Assembly (NCBI GenBank): GCA_027946365.1
Contig: JAPEUQ010000001.1
Coordinates: 2,480,001-2,544,000 of the forward strand
DNA: 64,000 bases
Origin: Kalmusia sp. IMI 367209
Lineage: Eukaryota; Ascomycota; Dothideomycetes; Pleosporales; Didymosphaeriaceae
Direction of reading: 5' to 3'
The notes beneath the pieces were generated by a model. It was not told the DNA's origin. It worked only from the letters and a program-made list of their open reading frames with translations, and did no database searches. This document shows, in pieces, positions 1-9,811 of the stretch. The first letter of the stretch is position 1. The number at the start of each line of letters is the position of its first letter. The position numbers and the translations under genes were made by a program.

Positions 1-1210
1 ATGCTTCGGAGCAGGGGCCAGGGTCGCGGTGCCATGGGCTCTCCCGCCCACCAGCAGCAGCAGCAGCGTGCAAAAAAGGCCGCTCGAGTCTGGCTCTGGC
101 GGCTCACGGCGTCGACATGGTGTGGAGCTTCGCGGCGGGCCTACAACGGCAGTCAGGCCGTTCCCAGAAGCCAGCGTGTGTGCATGCGGTCGTCTGCCGA
201 CAGCTGAGCCGTCGTTGGGGGAGGGGGGGGGGAGTGGTTTTGCTCTGGTTGAACCATTGAACCATCAGAGCCCCAGCCGTCGCCGGCGCCTGACTGACAG
301 CCGTCCAGCTCGTGCACGCGCGCGCAGGAGCCTCTGGATGCTCTGTTGCCCGCCGCGTCCCTTTCCCACGATCGCCCCGGCCCAAGGCCTGGCACCCATT
401 GCGCAAGCCCCCCCAAGCCTGCCAGCACTGTTGGCTCTCGTGGCCCTCTTCCCCCCCGTGGTCTGTGTGCCTGCGCGTGCCTGCGCGTGCGAGGAGACAT
501 CTGCGACACGCCCACTGCCGCGGGCCGCTGTACACACGGTAGTCGTCCCAAATCGACCTCCTCCAGGGCCACTTCGACACGCCGCGCCCATCCTCCTCCT
601 CCTCCTCCTGCTCTGGACCTGCATCAGGACAGCCGCGCCGCCGCCGCCAGAAGACGCACGCTCCGGCCTTCCCTGCGTCCATCACTTGCTGCAGGATCCA
701 CGCCTCTCCTGCCCTTCTCCTGACCCTTCCCTGGGGGCTTCCTGGGCTCAACGGCCTTCCCGATCCGACGACAAGCAGCTGGGGCCTCTGCTGGGGCCTC
801 TGCTCGACATCTGGAACGCCCGCGCGTCCCCTAAAGATCCCCCATCCTCCCCATCTCACGGCCCGCCAGCCAGAACCGTTCCGCTCCCGCCGTGGAAAGC
901 TTTGTGGAGCTGCAGTCGAATGCCCTCCGAACCAGCCCTCCGCCATCCGTTGCGCCTCGTATTATGCCCTTCAAGACGCCCCGCCCGCCCTGCCTTGTTG
1001 ATCGCCTGCCCGTCTCTGGTCCCTCCTCTACCCGCGACCCTCTGTGCGGGCCGACCTATAGATTGCTGCGCCGGTGCCCGCCGCGCAAGCTGCCTTCTCA
1101 CTTCGTAGCCCGACACTTGACTAATAACCACAACCACCAATACCACCACCACCACCACCACCACCACCACTACTACCACCACAATCGCCTGTCCACTGCT
1201 GAGCGCAGTC
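1..1210. other. Low-complexity leader upstream of the HSF gene
   Basis: No gene is supported here. The stretch is pyrimidine-rich and C-rich, with short direct repeats near 470-490 and 779-806 and a G-run near 220-232. It looks like the promoter and long 5' leader of the downstream HSF-type gene. A long open frame exists on the plus strand (29-1108) and others on the minus strand. Their composition (Pro/Arg/Ser-rich, several overlapping frames open at once) is what GC-rich non-coding DNA gives, so I do not call them. Confidence 0.6.
1142..1183 (+). repeat. ACC trinucleotide microsatellite in the 5' leader
   Basis: A nearly pure run of ACC triplets with a few ACT interruptions ends about 30 bp before the start codon of the HSF-type gene. 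It probably lies in the 5' untranslated leader. Confidence 0.85.
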
Positions 1211-3249
1211 ATGGCCTCTGTCGCCGAAGCTCGTCGAAGCCCCTTCTCCGCCGAACCTCACCAGCAAACACTGCACAAGTCTATACCCATCCTGCCCTCC
1301 TCGACCAGCTCATCGCATCTCGCGCCGTCGCGGGACCCAATGGACATCACTCCCTCCGCCCTCCCCACCATGGGTCCGCCCATGCTGAACAGCCCGGTGG
1401 GCGACCGCAACGTCGCGAACCAAGACCAGCAGAACACAAACGGTGACGCGGAGGGCAAGGTCGCAAACGGCAATGGCATTGCTACGCCCGTTGGAGCTGC
1501 AGCCGCAGCCCAGCAGCCCAAGGTAGTGCAGACTGCCTTCATTCACAAGCTATATAAGTGCGCACCCTCAATCCAAGTGTGCGCATCGCTCATACTAATG
1601 CGATTGCAGCATGCTCGAAGATCAGAGCATACAGCACCTGATATCGTGGTCGAGCACGAACGAGAGCTTTGTCATGTCCCCTTCAAGCGACTTCTCCAAA
1701 GTACTGTCGTACGTAGATCGGGAGCTTTGACCGCTTTTTAATCTATCTAACCGGGTTTCCAGATCGTACTTCAAGCACACTAATATTTCCTCATTCGTCC
1801 GTCAGCTGAACATGTATGGCTTTCATAAAGGCAAGGACTCACCAATATGAGGTACTATGGAACGCTGTTGACAAGTATGTAGTGAGCGATGTGTTTCACA
1901 CAGGCTCTCCCGACTCGCCGCTGTGGGAATTCAAGCACGGCAACGGCAACTTCAAGCGAGGAGATCTGGTAGGTCTGCGCGAGATCAAGCGACGCGCCTC
2001 GAGGCACGCGCTCATCCATCGTGATTCTTTTTCCACGCCTAAAGTCCCCTCCGGCCCACCAACCGGCCCACCTGTCGAAGCCATGCCTGATCCTGTGGAA
2101 TCGAGGCTAGCTACTCTGGAGCACGGCTTGTACGATATGCACGCCCGAGTGCAACGCTCCGAGGACAGCTGTGCCTATCTCAGCCAGAAGAACAACATTC
2201 TCATGGACAACATGATCAAATGCCACCAGGTCAGTCTATCCGTCCTGCCCTAACTTGCTCAGCTCCAAGCTAATTTACCGTGTAGTGGAATCACGATCTC
2301 ACCAATTACATCATGGCCCTAATATCAGACCCGGAAAATCAAGTGTACAAGGATGGTACGTACTTTTGCCTATACTCTATTTCGACGTTGACTGATGTAT
2401 TCACCAGTCTGTTCGATGCAGCGAGAGATTTCCCGCCAGACCGAAATGCTGCGTGTGTTGGAGATTCCGGAAGAGCCCCTCTCTGCCCGACAGCCATTTT
2501 TCATGCAGCTGGACAACAACCAACCCCCGCTCTCTCCAAGACAAATGCCGCAGGATAATGGCTCCGAATCGCGACGAGGCTCTTTGGCTGGTTTGCCTCG
2601 CCAAGCTCCACCATTTAAACCTCCGGTCCCGGCACATCTTGCGATTTCTCCGCGCCGTTACGGCTCAATAGGCACGGGTAATTACTCTCCATCTTCAGCC
2701 AGAACCCCAGCGAGCCACCAGCCACCCCCACCACCTCCACCGTCTATCCAGCATCCCGGTGGAACGTTGGGAAACACTCTGGGGACTAGTTCATCCCCGC
2801 CTTACAATCTCTACAGGCGGCATACCTCGGCAGATATACGGACGCACGGTTGGCAGCCGCAACCGCCCTCACAATCACCATATACATCCGGCCACAATTC
2901 AACCCAATGGCCATCATCACCCCACCGGCCACCTATCGGAGGTGAAGACCAACAGCTCCGTAACGCTTTAGAATCCTACCAGCTACCCCGGGCGCCGCGC
3001 CAACAATCCTCTCGTCAAGGTACTCCGCCTTTGACAAGTGATACCACACCCTCAACCTTGAGTGCGGATAGCAATTGGTCTCTTCCCGGAGCCCGGTACC
3101 CATTCAAAGGTTTGGACACTCCTGGACCACCTACACGCCGCTCGAGCATGGCCTCCAACGTACATTCCCTTCTCAACCCTGCAGATACACAAGAGCGAGC
3201 AGAAGAAGACGAGCCCGATGAAGCACGCAAGCGAAAGCGGATGCAGTGA
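1211..3249 (+). CDS. HSF-type DNA-binding transcription factor, Sfl1/Mga1-like
   Basis: Six exons are inferred: 1211-1557, 1610-1708, 1763-1830, 1883-2229, 2286-2355 and 2408-3249, giving 590 residues in one frame. The HSF winged-helix DNA-binding domain lies at about residues 104-205. It starts at FIHKLYNMLED and contains the recognition-helix signature SSFVRQLNMYGFHK, which is split over exons 3 and 4. The stretch LREIKRRASRH after the domain is typical of Sfl1/Mga1-type factors, not of the heat-shock factor Hsf1 or of Skn7 (no receiver domain follows). A short region with coiled-coil character around ATLEHGLYDMHARVQ may mediate oligomerisation. The rest is a Pro/Ser/Gln-rich disordered tail ending in a basic RKRKR cluster, possibly a nuclear localisation signal. 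Family role: sequence-specific regulator of morphology, adhesion and development. The third intron is GC-AG. The target genes are unknown. Confidence 0.88.
1831..1882 (+). other. GC-AG intron inside the HSF DNA-binding domain
   Basis: The coding frame reads GFHK up to 1830 and meets an in-frame TGA at 1848-1850 if not spliced. Removing 1831-1882, which begins GCAAGG and ends TAG, restores the family-conserved GFHKVSDVFH. No GT donor fits at this point. A GTTGAC branch-like site lies about 15 bases before the acceptor. Confidence 0.75.
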
Positions 3250-4401
3250 TGATCCCATCTGCAAAGAACATAAATCGTGTACTAGTACCCGCACATAATC
3301 CGGGAGGCTGACGCTCAGCCTCGGCCCTTCCATCACGACACCTCGTTACGTTTCGCCATTATATCTTTGCTTGATCATTCGGACACCCTTGCCCTGTCTA
3401 TGCCATCTATTTATTCCGTCTTCACATGTCAACATATGTCTCTTTCACTTCAAAAAGCTTCGTCACATGCACAGAGGCATACTTAGGTACCTCGTCGCGT
3501 CGCGCGTCATACGCATTTCCCGGGTGGTATCTCATTGTATTAGCCCGTTTCTCTGGGACACATACCCATTCTCTTTGCTATTTTCATTTGCTGATCTACT
3601 TTGCACCTAACGAACTGTTGATGGCATATAATTGGATCGGAGCTTGTCTTCGAGCGGCGTACGCGCTCGCTTGGCGCTGCTGGGACTTTGGTCTACTTTG
3701 GTATGTTAATGTTTTTCTGGACTGGACGTCGATCGCTTTGCAGATAGGCATTGCTCGGAGTAATTTGGTCTGCTCTACAAAGTACGTAGTTTGTCGCAAT
3801 GGATGGAGAGGCATCTCCACTGTTTTGATTTCGCCTATCCGATGAAGCATAGTCCTACTTTACTTGCATTCCCCCCCCCCTTGAATACCACGCCAATAAT
3901 CAAAATACCGGTTTCGGTTTCCTTCCTATTCTGGTGTCGAATCCAAGGTTGTCCAAATCGGCAGCCCGTCTCCGACCTTGGGCCCTAGTACTCGCGTTCG
4001 TGGTGTCGGATCTGGGTTTCGGATCGTGTGTGGCGTCGCGACTCAGCATCCTGGCTCACCATCTTCGATCCTGGAGCATCCTTCCGAGGGGCGAGCGGAG
4101 TGTCTCTGAACGTGGAAGCTGGGAGCGAGAACACACCTGCACGGATCATGCGTACTCGGGTTTTCGTGTCGTTGAGTCAGATGGGAGGAGGGAGGGGTGC
4201 TGTCGTCGTCGTCGTCGTTAGCGTCGTTGCTGAGGGATCGTGATGGGGCCGGGTTAGTGTTGAGAGAGAGATATACTTACTCGATGCATTGTGCAGCGGA
4301 AAAGCGCGGAGCGTTCCGATGTGCTGCTGTTCTTCGTTCGTTTTGACCGAGAGGAAGGCATGAGCACGGCATACAGCGCATCACGCATCACGCATGGCAC
4401 G

Positions 4402-4428
4402 GCAGCAGCAGCAGCAGCAGCAGCAGCA
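4402..4428 (+). repeat. GCA trinucleotide repeat, 9 copies
   Basis: Nine perfect GCA units in intergenic DNA. The only open frame using them would encode a short poly-Gln run and is not otherwise supported. Confidence 0.9.
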
Positions 4429-4711
4429 TAGCGGCGACCTTGTTTCTCATTACTCGCCACTAGCTCATTCCGTCGCCAGTCTCCCATCCAAGCGGTCTCA
4501 GCTGCAGAACAATCTCCCCGCTCTCCGTTCGCAACCCTCAAGGCCCCTACTAGTAAAAGCGGTCCAGCCTTCCCCACAACCACCGCGGAACCAGAATGCA
4601 ACCGGAAACAGAGTCCTCCCTCATTGTCCTATACTACAACAACATCTTTCCGTCCTCCCAGACTGCCTGAACAAAAGAAACGCAGTTTCGTAGTGTCGAC
4701 AGACATGTACT

Positions 4712-4727
4712 CTCTCGCTAGCGAGAG
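4712..4727. repeat. 16-bp perfect palindrome
   Basis: The sequence CTCTCGCTAGCGAGAG equals its own reverse complement. It lies about 420 bp beyond the 3' end of the BTB gene. It could be a dyad protein-binding site or chance; nothing else supports a function. Confidence 0.7.
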
Positions 4728-5149
4728 GGGGGGTGTGTGTGAAGGAAAGTAGCAAGTAGGAGAAAGGGGTAAGGGGAGGGTATTGGGGGTAAGCAAAACG
4801 CCACGGATAAAGGAAGAGGTGAGCTGTGAAAACATTTCATGTGCAAACCAGCCGTGCCGAGGTGATCCAGTCTGGGCGGCTATAACGCCAGAAGGAGGGG
4901 AGTCAATCCTATCCGAGTGTTTTTTTTTTGGGGTTTTCTTGTCTGTGATAGAGAGAGAATGCGCGAGAGCGAGGTGCTAGAGAGCATCCGTCGCTATGTT
5001 GACAATTTATGTGCGCGCGTGAGTAGGGATGTGTGTGCCGTGGTTTGTACGTGCTCGACGACGAATTGGTAGACAAGGTAGCCTTCAGATGGTCTTCGGA
5101 GTGCGAGCGTTGCTGTTGGTGGTCACGTTAGCGGGTCGCTTTCGGATTA

Positions 5150-6004
5150 TCACTGGGAGTTTTGGAGGAAAGGAGAGGCGCACCTCGCATCTACGATATC
5201 ATCGACATGGTTACACATGGCCACGAACAGGTCAAAGAACAATTTCCCCCCAATCTCCATTTCCATCTGCATGGTTCCACTACGCTTGAATGTCTTCCGG
5301 CTACGGATGATGAGCGCAAGGTAATGAGCGCGCAGCCTCGAATCACTGTCCGGCGTATTCTCGTAGGCGTACCGCGCGCTACGCAGGATGGTGCCGACCT
5401 CAATCCCGCTCTGCAGGCCCTGCTTGCGCAGGGAGAGCCGCTTGAGCTCTTCGAGGCCGTACCGGTCCGCGGCGCAGTACACGGCCGTGTCGCGGAGTAT
5501 GATGTCGCCGACGCCGGCGTGGAAGAAGGTCGGTTCGACGGCGGCCACGCGGTCGCCTTTGTTTGGGTCCGGGCTTGACACTGCACCCTCGAGCATCCAG
5601 GTCTGGCGGCGCTTGTCGTGCACAAGGCGCGGGTAGTAGTCACCCTTGTAGAGATATTCGAGAATGCAGGAAAAGATTTCGGGCTCCTCCGTCGGTAGGT
5701 CGATGCGCCGGTTCGTCGACTCGAAGAACTGGCCCCGCAACGCTTCGGCGAAGAACGGGGAATGGCAGAGGACGTCTTCGTGTGCGGCGAACAGGCGCTG
5801 GTCTGGGCCCACGATGATAGTCACGATGGCGGAGGTGAGGCTGGGCGACACCTGTTCCATCATGGGGCTATCCATGCGCACAGATTCCATCTTGTCGACC
5901 ATGCGCTGCTTCTTCTGGGACTCCTCGCGGAACGACCTCTTCGGCTGTTTGGTTATCTTGCCCGAACGGTCCTTTGAGCTGGCAAAAGAGCGTTTTCCGA
6001 ACAT
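5150..6004 (-). CDS. BTB/POZ domain protein
   Basis: A single-exon frame of 284 residues. After a basic N-terminal stretch of about 50 residues, a BTB/POZ fold is recognisable. It begins at the strand VTIIVGPDQRLFAAHEDVL, continues with CHSPFFAEALRG (the usual S-x-F-F-x-x-A-L element), then EEPEIFSCILEYLYKGDYYP, the typical middle of the fold. A helical C-terminal part contains YCAADRYGLEELKRLS, the usual continuation of fungal BTB proteins. Family role: protein-protein interaction, sometimes as a substrate adaptor for Cullin-3 ubiquitin ligases. No MATH, Kelch or zinc-finger partner domain is present, so the partner cannot be named. Start: the first ATG of the frame, with a basic N-terminus and no conserved residues upstream. 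Confidence 0.82.
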   Translation of the reverse strand: MFGKRSFASSKDRSGKITKQPKRSFREESQKKQRMVDKMESVRMDSPMMEQVSPSLTSAIVTIIVGPDQRLFAAHEDVLCHSPFFAEALRGQFFESTNRRIDLPTEEPEIFSCILEYLYKGDYYPRLVHDKRRQTWMLEGAVSSPDPNKGDRVAAVEPTFFHAGVGDIILRDTAVYCAADRYGLEELKRLSLRKQGLQSGIEVGTILRSARYAYENTPDSDSRLRAHYLALIIRSRKTFKRSGTMQMEMEIGGKLFFDLFVAMCNHVDDIVDARCASPFLQNSQ

Positions 6005-7687
6005 GTTGGGCGAAGAGCGGTATCGATTCAGCGAGTGACGGAGCGAGCGACGAAGGGACTGGTAAAGAGTGGACAGGTTAGTGTGACGCAGCTTGTTGAG
6101 TGAGAGCTCCGGAAGCCCTTCAGATTTAACGCGACTTTGCGAGAGAAAGTGCTGAGAAATCCGAAGCGACTTTGTGTGTTATCTTCACGCTGGGTGACGA
6201 TAGCACACGCTGGTTGTCGGGCTCTTGGGGGTCTTGTCGAGAGGCGTAACCACCAGGTGGTGGGGGAGGCCGGCCTTATATACTGCCCTGCCAAGTCATG
6301 CTCCCTGCAGCCTGATAAGCGTGCGCGGAGGCAGTGCCTGCAAGTTGCGTGTTTCGATTCGTCAATGGCTCTACAAGTGCGCTGTCAATGGACTGCAGAG
6401 GGACACAAGGCGACATTCTGTGTCTTTTGATTCGACAGCGTAGAGTAGATGGAAGGACTTGGAATGTTGATTCTTGGTAAGACGCGATATCCTTGCAGAT
6501 CTGCGCAAGCGACAACGCAGCACGATGGCTGACGTCGTCGGGCCCTGTCGACAGAGCATCCAGTAGCCGCATTGATATTCGCAGGGACTGAATGTTGGAG
6601 ACTGTGTTTAGTATCAAACAGAAGTCGTACCATGTGTGTACACGCATGTTGGTACACGCCATGTGGCCAGCAAGCAGCCATGTGACGGATACTCATCCAT
6701 GAGCGGCCTCTCCAGTGTTCATCCTCGTGACTCAAAGACTGAGGGGCTGGGACTGGAGCCCAAAGGCATCGGAGGTCGAGCGATTGGATTCAATTCGAGG
6801 AGCTTCATAGAGGAGACCGCTGTCGTTTCTGGACAGCGAGGTGGTCTGCGACGAAAAGGCGGTCTTCTTCGCTGTTCATCTTGCGATACTGCCACGTCGT
6901 AATGCCATCTCATTTACACCGCTCCCATTAGTAAGTAAGTGAGGTCTGGATACCGCAAGAGAAAGTCTAGATGTCGTGCCGTGGTGGTGGTTGCTAAACA
7001 AGATAAGGGAAGGAGTTGGAATGCATCGCGTATTCAGAAAAAGAAAGAAAGCTATCGCAGACTTGGAGCCACGTGCCGGCCGACCCAAGAAGAAGATGCA
7101 TATGGGTTCTGAATGTGTGCGTCAATGATGAGTGAGTGAGGATTTATATGGTTATGAAAGAGCTTCGTTGCTTTGATGTATTCCTGATGGTCACGCTCCC
7201 AATGGTGGTCCGCATGCAGCTGATTGGTCGGCCATGTGCTCAACGGCCATTTGGTGCTTCTGACGTTTTGAACTATATGGCCAAGATGACAATGATTCGA
7301 TCTGATAGCACCTACGACAAGATGTGCTGTTGCTGCCTGTAGGGTTCTAGGCTTCGAGGCTTCGCTGCACCCGCTTCAACGTGGTGAGACAAGCGCAGGC
7401 GACAGCGCTCAGTCTGGACGGTTTACAGCAGCTTTGACTCCGTCATCTTCCCCCACCAACCCACTTCACGTTCACCTCCGTACTGCTTCTGCGCCCGCCC
7501 TTCCTTCACCAGTCCACCTATACATAAGCTGCGTCACTCCTCCGACCTTTAATAGCGAAGTGCTAGAGCTGCGCGCTTCCAGTGGCTGCGCCTCCCGCTT
7601 CTTGACGCGTGCGCTCGACTCGGTCGACTTCCGCAAATACACCCAAATCCGAGATACGCAGCCGCCACCTCGTTCTCAACCGCCACA
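6005..7687. other. Divergent intergenic region between the BTB gene and the E2 gene
   Basis: Divergent promoter space of 1.7 kb. Minus-strand open frames up to 128 codons lie near 6276-6735 but overlap one another in two frames and show no family motif. The last 250 bp before 7688 are C/T-rich, as expected of a fungal core promoter or leader. No gene is supported. Confidence 0.55.
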
Positions 7688-8257
7688 ATGAGCGCCGGTG
7701 CAAAGAAGAGGATCATGAAGGTAAAGCATGGCACTAGTCCTCAACGGCTCCTGCGGACAAATATTGACGGAAGTGCAGGAGTATGGAGAGTGCATGGCGG
7801 ACACACCCGCGGGCATGAAGATCAACTTCGACGAACAGAACATGACCAAGTGGGAGGTCCTGATGGACGGTCCGGACGCCTCTGTCTATGCGGTTTGTCT
7901 AGTCGAACCCGTGCGATGACCCGCCTGCTGAACAACCATCAGGGCGGCCATTTTAAGCTCGAGATTACCTTCCCCAACGAGTACCCATTCAAGCCCCCAG
8001 TCGTCAGCTTCAGGACCAAGATCTACCATCCTAACGTCAGCAACGACGACAAAGGCTCCATGTGCCTGGGCCTGCTGCGTCCTGACGAGTGGAAGCCGCC
8101 GAACAAGGTCGTCGCCGTCCTGCGCTTGATACAGTCCCTGATGGTGGAACCGAACGCTGACGATGCCATCGAGCCTTCGATTGCGAACGAGTACAAGGAG
8201 AATCGCAAGGAGTTCGAGAAGAACGCCAAGGACTGGGTGAAGCGGTATGCAAAGTGA
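7688..8257 (+). CDS. Ubiquitin-conjugating enzyme E2, UBE2L3/UbcH7-like
   Basis: Three exons: 7688-7720, 7779-7892 and 7943-8257, giving 153 residues, the length of the UBC core (human UBE2L3 has 154). The core signatures are all present: FKLEITFPNEYPFKPP, the YHPNV (HPN) motif and the active-site region KGSMCLGLL with the ubiquitin-thioester cysteine at about residue 90. WKPPNKVVAVLRLIQSLM follows. The C-terminal helix EYKENRKEFEKNAKDWVKRY resembles the UBE2L3 class, which works chiefly with HECT and RBR ligases, but assignment to this class is inference. The enzyme takes ubiquitin from E1 and passes it to E3-bound substrate in cytosol or nucleus. Introns are 58 and 50 bp. The first lies right after an 11-codon exon, as is common in fungal E2 genes. 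Confidence 0.9.
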   Translation: MSAGAKKRIMKVKHGTSPQRLLRTNIDGSAGVWRVHGGHTRGHEDQLRRTEHDQVGGPDGRSGRLCLCGLSSRTRAMTRLLNNHQGGHFKLEITFPNEYPFKPPVVSFRTKIYHPNVSNDDKGSMCLGLLRPDEWKPPNKVVAVLRLIQSLMVEPNADDAIEPSIANEYKENRKEFEKNAKDWVKRYAK

Positions 8258-9811
8258 AGAGGAGCAGGCACGGTGAGGCGTTGAGCGTTGTTTGAGAGGG
8301 GCGTCAGCTCAGCTTCTGCGCATCCAAGGCGTCCGGCGAAATTTGCATTTGATGGATCACAGTGTGCTATATAGGAGCGACATGGCAAGGATGGGAGCTA
8401 TCCAGCATGGGACCAGCATTCATGTCAAGAGACTTGTAGCTGAACAGAGCGCAGGCGGACCAATATACCGAACGAGAGCTCTAAGCCTCGGAGTTAACAA
8501 GCGCCATGCGACCCGGCTGCGGACTGTTTCCATGCTAGATTTCGTCATGTCTACCGTGAAGCGTGAAGGATGGAGCGATTCGCAACGTGCTGCCCAGGAA
8601 CGCTTACGGAGGGAGCCAGTGCTTAATCATGACATGTCGTCGGCCTGCCTGCTTTGAGCCAAAGGCACAGAGGACCGGGCGCGGGGAGACACGGCGGCGC
8701 ACGTGCTCATCGTATGCAATTTACCAGCAGCCGGCATTCCCAGCCCTACTGTCAAGAGGCGAGCAGGCAGCACCGGGCGACGGCTCGGCTGCGGAGTTGG
8801 TTTAATTTGCCGAGTCAGCTTCAAACGGTGGGTTCTTCCTGGTGTCGCCCGAAGCGTGATGAAAAAGCAGGACTCGGAGCGGGCACTTGGACTCGCACTC
8901 GCACTCTCGCGCTGGCGCCCCTGAAACGGGAGCTTCGCAGGTTCATGCCGCGGCGACACGTAGGCCCGCACCACTGCCTGCTGCCGCCGCTGCTGTTGCT
9001 GCTGCTGGAGAAGCTGGAGAAGCTGCAGAAGCCGGACGCGGCCGTGTTGTGTTGTCGGACAAAAGTTCTGGAAGTGATGTGCGGCTAGCCTGGCGCGTCC
9101 TGCCGCGTGGTGTTGTTTACCAGGCTGCCACTTCGGGCATAGCGTCATCGCCCGCCGGCGCGACGGCTCCCGGCGCTTGTCAGCAGCTGTGCCTGGCGAA
9201 GACTGCAAGATGCAAGATTCAGCAGCGCACCAAGGCCCAAGGCACCAGGGCGGCTCGCTGCTTGAACATGTCATCGCTGCCATTGGTGCCCATTGGTCGC
9301 ATCCTCGGTTCCAGCTCCAGGAGCGCGGTCGAAGACGGATCCCGTTTGAGGCGCTCGAGCCCCCAAAGTTAATAACGACTGGTGCAACCGCTTGGCTTCA
9401 CGAACATCCTTTTCACCCCGACGATTACTGTGCCAGCCAGGCTCCGGCACCCTTCGTTCGCTCGCTCGCTCTTTGCACCCCGTCAGTCGCATTCATTCCT
9501 TTGGCATTGTTTCTGCAGCCCCGCCCGCGCCCTACGCCTCCACCACTCGCCTAACAACTCCACTTTCCACCTTTCTCGTCGCCCTTCGTTTGGCGCCGCC
9601 CTCCACCTGTCCCATTGCATTCGCTGGCGAGATCTGCACCCGTAGCTGAGCTACCTTACGAGCTTCAGCCTCGCTGCACCTTCAGTCTACAACTCCGGCC
9701 GCCCCGACATGTCGATGCAAAGAAACGGCACCCCCGAGACATTCTCTGCCCCGGCCGAATGAGGCAATTCTCCACATTTACTCTTATATTCCCTAGGCAC
9801 GCCACTCGACA
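8258..9811. other. Intergenic region and leader of the TBC gene
   Basis: No gene is supported. A CTG-rich stretch lies near 8984-9010, and minus-strand frames across it encode poly-Gln artefacts. The last 400 bp are C/T-rich and resemble a long pyrimidine-rich 5' leader. Confidence 0.55.

Larger units (their letters stand above)
3250..5149. other. Intergenic stretch with microsatellites and a palindrome
   Basis: This lies between the 3' ends of the HSF-type gene (+) and the BTB gene (-). I see no supported gene. It holds a C10 run (3871-3880), a GTC repeat (4202-4218), a GCA repeat (4402-4428), a 16-bp perfect palindrome (4712-4727) and a T-run near 4921. The small open frames that cross these repeats have no recognisable domain. 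Confidence 0.6.

Noticed and set aside
29..1108. 359-codon open frame on the plus strand upstream of the HSF gene
   Set aside because: Pro/Arg/Leu-rich, overlapped by long frames on the other strand, and no domain; GC-rich leader DNA gives such frames.
6276..6735. Minus-strand frames of 116-128 codons between the BTB and E2 genes
   Set aside because: Two frames are open over the same DNA, no family motif is present, and the position is that of a divergent promoter.
8627..9283. 218-codon minus-strand frame with Gln runs
   Set aside because: It is driven by a CTG repeat and GC-rich DNA, with no conserved motif and overlapping frames on the plus strand.
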